This document shows positions 58,381 to 64,000 of a stretch of DNA of 64,000 nucleotides, piece by piece. The DNA is from Providencia alcalifaciens. Its GTDB lineage: Bacteria; Pseudomonadota; Gammaproteobacteria; Enterobacterales; Enterobacteriaceae. Under the pieces are notes generated by a model that searched no databases, was not told the DNA's origin, and saw only the letters and a program-made list of their open reading frames with translations. Position numbers and translations under genes: made by a program. The DNA is taken from NCBI GenBank assembly GCA_025961275.1, contig JAOQNJ010000001.1:2377353-2441352 (forward strand). The letters are read 5' to 3'. Numbering within the stretch: the stretch's first letter is position 1; each line of letters begins with the position of its first letter.

Positions 58381-58405
58381 ATTGATAGTAATTATCATTA
58401 CTATT
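58381..58405 (-). promoter_or_regulatory. Fur box upstream of exbB
   Basis: On the minus strand AGTAATGATAATTACTATC matches 15 of 19 bases of the Fur consensus. It lies about 155 bp before exbB and outside the IS element, so iron regulation should be intact. Confidence 0.65.
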
Positions 58406-58479
58406 CAAGATTTTTTTACTTTTATTTGTTCTTCAACAACTAAGCCCTCATTGACAATGCGGCTACTCTCCGTCTTCCA

Positions 58480-58487
58480 ATACGTCT
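58480..58487 (+). promoter_or_regulatory. Possible MetJ half site left of the IS element
   Basis: ATACGTCT matches 7 of 8 bases of a MetJ box; weaker CGTCTT and AAGTCTGT lie on either side. In E. coli metC is controlled by MetJ from this spacer. Here the IS separates the site from metC. Weak evidence. Confidence 0.3.
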
Positions 58488-58566
58488 GCGTAAGTCTGTA
58501 ATTTTAATAACTTAGTAGAGTAACCTATTTAAACCTTCAAACGAGGATTTGTTCTGCGCAACTAAA

Positions 58567-59391
58567 TCAGGACACTTTTCTTAAGGAATTTTGTTCATAC
58601 TCAATTGGGGACAGATCACCGTTGGCAGTATGAAACCTTTCTAGGTTGTAATAGCGCATATACGCGATAACATCTTCTTTCATCTGTTTCCGAGTCGGCT
58701 GAGGGATTTTCAGTACCCAATCGTGTTTTAAACTGCCAAAAAATCGTTCTACAACGGCGTTATCCCAACAGGCTCCAACATCACCCATGCTTGCCCTAAT
58801 ACCATAGCTTGTTAGCAAGCGGCGATATCGCTTACTCGTATATTGAGAGCCTCTATCACTATGAAAGACTAAGCCTTTTTCGGGCTGGCGTAAGTTATAC
58901 GCTTTCATCAAGGCTTTACTGACTAAATCTGCCGTCATTCGTTTATCGATATGCCAACCCACAATACGGCGTGAGTATAAGTCCATCACGATGGCTAAAT
59001 ACATCCAGCCTTCCCCTGTTTTTAAATAGGTCACATCACCCGCCCACACTTCGTTAGGTGCGTGAGGATTAAAATTTTGATTGAGCAAATTATCGGCTAC
59101 GGCATCACTGTGTTTGCGTTTTGTGGTGACTTTGTAAGCAACGCGCTGAGTGACGACTAGGCCAAGCTGAGCCATTAGCTTTTGAACGCCATAAGCACTC
59201 ACGCTAAAGCCCTCTTTGCATAACCGTTTACGTAACGTTCTATAACCTAAGCTATTTCGACTCTGTTCAAAGATAGCTTTGGCTCTGCGGTACAGGCTAA
59301 GTTGTTCTGCGGTGATCAATTTTGCTGGGCGTTTAAGCCAAGCATAGTAGGCAGAACGACTTATTTTCATTAACTTGCAGAGCTTCAGCAC
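58567..59391 (-). CDS. IS3-family transposase OrfB (DDE integrase)
   Basis: 274 residues from ATG 59391. HTH_21 (LCKLMKISRSAYYAWLKRPA), then the rve catalytic domain with Asp in VWAGDVTYLKTGEGWMYLA, Asp in LVFHSDRGSQYTS and Glu in DNAVVERFFGSLKHDWV. The true product is probably an OrfAB fusion by -1 frameshifting; the frame stays open upstream of 59391 to the slippery site. Confidence 0.93.
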   Translation of the reverse strand: MLKLCKLMKISRSAYYAWLKRPAKLITAEQLSLYRRAKAIFEQSRNSLGYRTLRKRLCKEGFSVSAYGVQKLMAQLGLVVTQRVAYKVTTKRKHSDAVADNLLNQNFNPHAPNEVWAGDVTYLKTGEGWMYLAIVMDLYSRRIVGWHIDKRMTADLVSKALMKAYNLRQPEKGLVFHSDRGSQYTSKRYRRLLTSYGIRASMGDVGACWDNAVVERFFGSLKHDWVLKIPQPTRKQMKEDVIAYMRYYNLERFHTANGDLSPIEYEQNSLRKVS

Positions 59392-59429
59392 GGGAAACTG
59401 TGAAGATAATTGCTTAATCGTTTTAAACG

Positions 59430-59717
59430 CTACTTGGTTTCCTTTAGCAGGAGGGCGCTGGCTTTTTTTAGGATCTCTTTCTCCATCCTAAGTTCTTTAT
59501 TTTCTTTTCGAAGCCTTAATAGCTCAGCTCTCTCATCGGCATTCAAGCTGCTACCGGATTGTTCAGCATCGAATTTTGCTTTCCAGTTATAAAGTAATTT
59601 ATCGGTGATCCCTAATGAAGCTGCCGCTTTTGGGACGCTATAACCTTGTTCGGTGACTAATGCGACCGCTTCTTACTTAAACTCAGTAGTATAAAACCTG
59701 TTTGTTCGTTTTTTCAT
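59430..59717 (-). pseudogene. IS3-family OrfA with in-frame TAA at codon 15
   Basis: Frame from ATG 59717: MKKRTNRFYTTEFK, TAA (59675-59673), then EAVALVTEQGYSVPKAAASL, a helix-turn-helix, and a leucine zipper (LLRLRKENKELRMEKEILKK). Relatives have Gln at the stop (EFKQEAV), so CAA to TAA is likely. A7G (59469-59462) is a -1 slippery site joining it to orfB. The element may be unable to transpose alone. Confidence 0.85.
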
Positions 59718-59898
59718 TTAACACCTCAATAATTGGATTATATTCCATTATTAAAGTGTCCTGTTTGATTAAAGCAGATCAATTTAACTATGGCAGATAT
59801 AAAGTGAAGAATTATCAGGTTGAACGTTTACGCTTGTACATCTTCAATAAAATCATTTAACGTCACTTTAAATCGCTTAGGACAATTAAAGGATTTAT

Positions 59899-61086
59899 AT
59901 GGCAAAGCTCAAACCAGAAACACAGTTAGTACACCTTGGTCGAAACCCTATTTACACCCAAAAAGGTGTCAACCCGATTATCCAGCGTACCTCATCCGTT
60001 ATATTCAATACACTTGAAGAAAAACAGTATGCTACACATCATCGCTCCAATGCTGTTCTTTTTTATGGCCGTCGTGGCACGCAAACCCATTTTGCCTTCC
60101 AAGAAGCGATGACAGAACTAGAATGTGGTGCGGGTGCAGTACTATATCCTTCAGGGGCAGCAGCTATTAGTAATGCAATATTATCTTTTATTGCATCGGG
60201 CGATCATATATTAGTGACTGGTTCAGCTTATGATCCAACACAAAATTTCTGCGATAACATTCTCTGCAAGCTGAACATTAAAACCGACTATTTCGACCCC
60301 TTGGTTGGCGCTGACATTACAAATTTAATCCGCCCCAATACACGTATTGTCTTTTTGGAAGCCCCTAGCTCTATCACAATGGAGATTCATGATCTTCCTG
60401 CTATCGTACAAGCTATCCGCCAAAAAGCGCCTGATACTATCATTATGATTGATAATACATGGGCCGCAGGGGTATTACTTAAACCGTTATTATTAGGCAT
60501 TGATATCTCGATTCAATCTGCAACCAAATATATCAATGGCCATTCTGACGGTATGCTAGGGGTCGCCGTTGCCAATGAACGGTGCATTGAAACACTCCGC
60601 GAAAACTCCTATTTACTAGGCCAAACAGCTGACCCTGATACTGTGTATATGGCAGGCCGAGGTTTACATACGCTGGCAGCTCGCCTCAAACAGCACGAAA
60701 CTAATGGTTTAACGGTCGCACATTGGTTAGAACAACGCCCTGAAGTCGAGCACGTTTTCCATCCCGCATTACCTTCTTGCCCCGGACACCAATTTTTTAT
60801 TCGTGATTTTAGCGGAAGTAATGGCTTGTTCTCCTTCCAACTAAAATCACGCTTATCAAAAGAGCAATTTGAAAACTTCTTAAATCACTTAACACAATTT
60901 AAAATGGGATATTCATGGGGTGGCTATGAATCATTGATTTTGGGTTACCAAAAAGAAAATTTACTCAGTATGCGCCAATATGACTATCAGCCAAATGACG
61001 GGACATTTTTCCGTATTCATGTTGGACTTGAGCATCCTCAAGATTTGATTGATGACCTGGCGTTGGCTTTTGAACGTATCCAATAA
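59899..61086 (+). CDS. metC: Cystathionine beta-lyase
   Basis: 395 residues, full length. LVHLGRNPIYTQKGVNPIIQ, HHRSNAVLFYGRRGTQTHFA, and the PLP lysine in QSATKYINGHSDGM. It cleaves cystathionine to homocysteine, pyruvate and ammonia in methionine synthesis. AAAGGATTTAT precedes the ATG. The IS ends 118 bp upstream and may have changed its promoter. A hairpin (CACACTTTCA/TGAAAGTGTG) follows. Confidence 0.96.
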   Translation: MAKLKPETQLVHLGRNPIYTQKGVNPIIQRTSSVIFNTLEEKQYATHHRSNAVLFYGRRGTQTHFAFQEAMTELECGAGAVLYPSGAAAISNAILSFIASGDHILVTGSAYDPTQNFCDNILCKLNIKTDYFDPLVGADITNLIRPNTRIVFLEAPSSITMEIHDLPAIVQAIRQKAPDTIIMIDNTWAAGVLLKPLLLGIDISIQSATKYINGHSDGMLGVAVANERCIETLRENSYLLGQTADPDTVYMAGRGLHTLAARLKQHETNGLTVAHWLEQRPEVEHVFHPALPSCPGHQFFIRDFSGSNGLFSFQLKSRLSKEQFENFLNHLTQFKMGYSWGGYESLILGYQKENLLSMRQYDYQPNDGTFFRIHVGLEHPQDLIDDLALAFERIQ

Positions 61087-61260
61087 CCACCCTATTATTC
61101 ACACTTTCACGGTATTTATTCACCTTGAAAGTGTGAAAACCTCTTTGGTTGGATTAACAACTAATCACCTTATTCGGTAAACAAATCAAACTTGTTTTAC
61201 TTTTTTCCTGTAAGATAATTCAGATAAAGGTTTTTTCGCATATCAGATACAGGAACGATT

Positions 61261-61932
61261 ATGGAAGTACTACGCGAAATCGTACTGGCGCTTTGGAACC
61301 ACGATTTCCTTAAGCTCTCCAACCCTGAAGTACTTTGGGTTATTTATACTGTCCTCTTTGTTATTATCGTTTTAGAAAATGGGGTACTTCCTGCCGCTTT
61401 TTTACCCGGTGATACCTTATTAATTCTTTCAGGTGCGCTAATCGCAAAAGGTGTGTTGGACTTTGTCCCAACGGTATTATTGCTGACAACAGCGGCCAGT
61501 CTTGGGTGTTGGTTAGGCTTTCTGCAAGGTCGTTGGCTAAGTGATACCAAGATTGTTAAGCGATGGCTGTCCCAAATTCCGCATGAATATTATGATAAAG
61601 CGAACCACATGTTTCATAAACAAGGGCTTTATGCGCTGTTAATAGGACGTTTTTTAGCCTTTGTTCGTACATTGTTACCTGTTCTAGCCGGTTTATCTGA
61701 GCTCAGTCATCGACGGTTTCAATTATTCAATTGGCTAAGCGGATTCCTGTGGGTCGGTATCATCGTGACATTAGGTTATGCCCTTAACCAAATCCCCTTT
61801 GTGAAACAACATGAACAGATTGTTATCACTGTTTTGATGGTCTTACCGGTAATATTGTTAGTTGGTGGATTAATCGGCTCGATTATGGTGTATTGGAAAC
61901 ATCGCAAATCTGCCAATAAAAAATCCAATTAG
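61261..61932 (+). CDS. yghB: DedA-family membrane protein YghB
   Basis: 223 residues. DedA signatures FLPGDTLLILSGALIAKG, GCWLGFLQGRWLSDTK and IGRFLAFVRTLLPVLAGLSE. Inner-membrane flippase-type protein (lipid carrier recycling). The gene order metC-yghB is that of E. coli. AGGAACGATT precedes the ATG. Confidence 0.93.
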   Translation: MEVLREIVLALWNHDFLKLSNPEVLWVIYTVLFVIIVLENGVLPAAFLPGDTLLILSGALIAKGVLDFVPTVLLLTTAASLGCWLGFLQGRWLSDTKIVKRWLSQIPHEYYDKANHMFHKQGLYALLIGRFLAFVRTLLPVLAGLSELSHRRFQLFNWLSGFLWVGIIVTLGYALNQIPFVKQHEQIVITVLMVLPVILLVGGLIGSIMVYWKHRKSANKKSN

Positions 61933-61947
61933 CGTCAAAATATCACT

Positions 61948-62077
61948 TATATACTCTAAATAATTCAAGTTGCAGGTAGGCGACAAGTGAAGATAGACGG
62001 GGAGCATAGATAAACTATGTGACTCGGCTAGCTGAGTGAAGTCAACACCCCTGCAAATTGAAGTATGGCGAGTATAT
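61948..62077. repeat. ERIC-like intergenic repeat (copy 5)
   Basis: Outer arms TATATACTC and GAGTATATC, AAATAATTCAAGTTGCAGG pairing with CCTGCAAATTGAAGTATGG, and a core GGGGAGCATAGATAAACTAT very like ERIC. About 130 bp, the best-preserved copy in the window. Confidence 0.75.
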
Positions 62078-62132
62078 CTATTTATTGAGCTACTCATTAT
62101 AATTCCTACCACTTAGCGAACACTGAATAGTC

Positions 62133-62489
62133 ATGGTGAAATTGATGAACCCAAAAGCAATATTAATAGGATTGCTTTTACTGCCTGTGATGGGATTAGT
62201 AAATACCCTCGATGCCGGAGAACCAAGTACTCCCGGGTATGAAAAAGCTGAAGAAGCCAAAGCCTGTATCGACCAATATGCTTTTGGCCTTGCGAGTAAA
62301 AATGGTCAGCCAGCAGCCCAAATAGTCGAAGCTGCTCTCGGATATTGTGATGATAAAATAGAATCATTTCGCCAAGTCAACCGAGAGATGAGCGTCGCTA
62401 ATTTTCCTCGTGATGATGTTAGCGGGCTGTCTCTGCGTGGTGCAGCACTGTTCGCCGCAGATCAACAATTCTATGAACTAAAAGCTTAA
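62133..62489 (+). CDS. Small exported protein of unknown function (118 aa)
   Basis: A signal peptide (PKAILIGLLLLPVMGLVNT) precedes a helical, acidic domain with two cysteines (AKACIDQYAF and LGYCDDKI) likely to pair. ATG 62133 has no good ribosome site; ATG 62145 (MNPKAILIG) is an alternative. No known motif. It stands alone, convergent with carB. Confidence 0.7.
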   Translation: MVKLMNPKAILIGLLLLPVMGLVNTLDAGEPSTPGYEKAEEAKACIDQYAFGLASKNGQPAAQIVEAALGYCDDKIESFRQVNREMSVANFPRDDVSGLSLRGAALFAADQQFYELKA

Positions 62490-62610
62490 TGGATAAAAGA
62501 TATTGAATACAAAATATTAAAGCATCGAGAAACTGCGAATCACGTTGTCGCTCGATTTTAATTAGCTTGTCGAACACCTATCATTCTGTCATATATTGGC
62601 CGAAATAAAG

Positions 62611-62642
62611 AAGCCCCACCACTTTTAAAGTGATGGGGCTTT
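62611..62642. terminator. Terminator between small protein gene and carB
   Basis: AAGCCCCACCACTTT and AAAGTGATGGGGCTT form a long stem followed by TTT on the plus side and CTTT on the minus side; it probably serves carB. Confidence 0.8.
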
Positions 62643-62662
62643 TAAGCAATAATCGAGCTCGA

Positions 62663-64000
62663 TTATTTAATCAGTGCATGCATCTCTTGTACTGAAATGA
62701 CTTTTTCAGTTGGATCTGCACTTAATGACATGGTTGTTGCAAAACCACCATTCAACGTCGTGTCATAATGCACTTTATATTGCAAAGCACTGCGGCGGAT
62801 CAATTTAGAGTCTTCAATCGCTTGGCGACCTGCTGTGGTGTTAACAATATAATCGTATTCACCGTTTTTAATTCTATCTTGAATATGAGGACGGCCTTCA
62901 TGCACCTTGTTAACTAAACGAGGATTAATACCGGCTTCACCCAGAACGATAGCTGTACCATGGGTTGCATCCAGTTCAAAACCATGTTTTAGCAATTTAG
63001 CTGCTAAATCGACTACGCGAGTTTTGTCACCTTCACGAACAGATAACAGAGCACGACCTGACTTCTTCATGGTGGAGCTACTACCTAGCATTGCTTTAGC
63101 AAAAGCTTCTGCAAAAGTACGGCCGACCCCCATCACTTCACCCGTTGAACGCATTTCAGGCCCCAAAATTGGGTCAACACCTTGGAACTTATTAAACGGC
63201 AGGACGACTTCTTTGACCGAGTAGTAAGGTGGGATAATTTCTTTTGTCACGCCTTGTTCAGTCAATGATTGGCCAACCATTACACGAGCAGCGACTTTCG
63301 CTAGCGGTATGCCTGTTGCTTTAGAGACAAACGGTACAGTTCGTGCAGCACGAGGGTTCACTTCAATCAGATAAACTTCGTTATTTTTCACCGCAAACTG
63401 TACGTTCATTAGGCCGCGAACGCGTAATTCAAAAGCAAGGCTACGAACTTGCTCGCGCATCACATCCTGAATTTCTTGGCTCAATGTGTAAGCTGGCAAC
63501 GAACACGCTGAGTCACCTGAGTGAACACCTGCTTGTTCGATGTGCTCCATAATGCCGCCAATCAGTACCATTTCGCCATCACAGATAGCATCAATATCCA
63601 CTTCTACTGCATCATCGAGGAAACGGTCGAGTAAAACGGGTGCATCATTAGAGACACTCACAGCAGTTTGGAAATAACGACGCAGGTCAATTTCGTCATT
63701 GACGATTTCCATTGCGCGCCCACCCAGAACATAGGATGGGCGAACGACCAATGGATAACCAATCCCTGCGGCTTTCTCAACAGCTTGTTCGATTGTCGCC
63801 ACAGTCGCATTTTGCGGTTGTTTCAGATTTAAGCGATTAACGGCCTGCTGGAAGCGCTCACGGTCTTCTGCACGGTCAATTGCATCAGGACTCGTTCCGA
63901 TAATCGGCACGCCCGCAGCTTCAAGCTCACGCGCTAATTTCAATGGTGTTTGACCACCATACTGAACAATCACTCCCTTTGGTTGCTCTATACGAACAAT
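62663..64000 (-). CDS. carB: Carbamoyl-phosphate synthase large subunit, C-terminal part
   Basis: About 445 residues of the C-terminal half are visible; the frame runs off the right edge. [13 protein letters not shown] (ATP grasp), [32 protein letters not shown] (metal and ATP site), then [13 protein letters not shown] and the allosteric MGS domain at the end ([20 protein letters not shown]). It makes carbamoyl phosphate for arginine and pyrimidines. Confidence 0.97.
   Translation of the reverse strand: MVRIEQPKGVIVQYGGQTPLKLARELEAAGVPIIGTSPDAIDRAEDRERFQQAVNRLNLKQPQNATVATIEQAVEKAAGIGYPLVVRPSYVLGGRAMEIVNDEIDLRRYFQTAVSVSNDAPVLLDRFLDDAVEVDIDAICDGEMVLIGGIMEHIEQAGVHSGDSACSLPAYTLSQEIQDVMREQVRSLAFELRVRGLMNVQFAVKNNEVYLIEVNPRAARTVPFVSKATGIPLAKVAARVMVGQSLTEQGVTKEIIPPYYSVKEVVLPFNKFQGVDPILGPEMRSTGEVMGVGRTFAEAFAKAMLGSSSTMKKSGRALLSVREGDKTRVVDLAAKLLKHGFELDATHGTAIVLGEAGINPRLVNKVHEGRPHIQDRIKNGEYDYIVNTTAGRQAIEDSKLIRRSALQYKVHYDTTLNGGFATTMSLSADPTEKVISVQEMHALIK

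Larger units (their letters stand above)
58550..59781 (-). mobile_element. IS3-family insertion sequence (about 1232 bp) with 3-bp target duplication
   Basis: Imperfect terminal inverted repeats TGTTCTGC...CAGGACACTTT (left, from 58550) and TGATCTGC...CAGGACACTTT (right, reading inward from 59781) flank two overlapping frames, orfA and orfB. ATT is present on both sides (58547-58549 and 59782-59784), a 3-bp target duplication that fits the IS3 family. It lies between exbB and metC. Confidence 0.88.

Overview
The window is a piece of a low-GC Enterobacterales chromosome, most likely Morganellaceae and close to Providencia. This rests on gene content and protein similarity recalled from memory (queA, acpH, prxC, ggt, brnQ, phoBR, sbcDC, cpdB, mak, rdgC, yedEF, exbBD, metC-yghB, carB), AT-rich spacers and ERIC-like repeats; no database search was made.

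Positions 1-13810 are the immunity, early and integration end of a lambdoid prophage that continues off the left edge. The layout is lambda's, reversed. The minus-strand pR operon reads cro, nutR, cII, a terminator, a KilA-C antirepressor, an O-like gene carrying four ~18-bp iterons (the likely phage origin) and a lambda P homologue cut by the window edge. The plus-strand side has cI, its terminator, an OL/pL region with three operators, nutL, a tRNA-like sequence, an N homologue, an opposed sieB gene and a ~9 kb array of small early genes. That array includes a YqaJ-type exonuclease, SSB, an adenine methylase, xis and int. Six copies of a 16-bp operator flank cI. The integrase lies next to queA, on the side where tgt is expected, so the phage probably sits at the queA-tgt junction.

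Positions 13.9-35.9 kb are mostly core genes: queA, acpH, prxC, a lipoprotein, ggt, a poxB-like gene frameshifted in a run of nine A just after its start codon, brnQ, phoR-phoB with a Pho box, and sbcD-sbcC. A possible sulfur-compound module follows: a PLP gamma-lyase-like enzyme and a 2-oxoglutarate/Fe oxygenase-like protein, divergent from a MetQ lipoprotein.

Positions 36.3-42.6 kb hold the most interesting operon: an MBL-fold gene with two in-frame TAA codons, then a Cys-rich secreted peptide with GKC(G) motifs, a DUF692/MNIO enzyme, a DUF2063 partner and a DoxX membrane protein. This matches the HvfABC/bufferin type of metal-related RiPP cluster. It is followed by a bd-type oxidase operon, cydA (broken by an apparent 5-nt deletion), cydB and cydX.

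Positions 43.4-64 kb hold a nitroreductase, a fimbrial-like fragment, cpdB, mak, rdgC, a GNAT enzyme, an orphan beta-barrel-like protein, an IS256-type remnant in a decayed 1.4 kb stretch, yedE-yedF, exbB-exbD, an IS3-family element with a 3-bp target duplication between exbB and metC, yghB (dedA family), a small exported protein and the 3' part of carB. Five ERIC-like intergenic repeats and two short palindromes with related ends are scattered through the core part.
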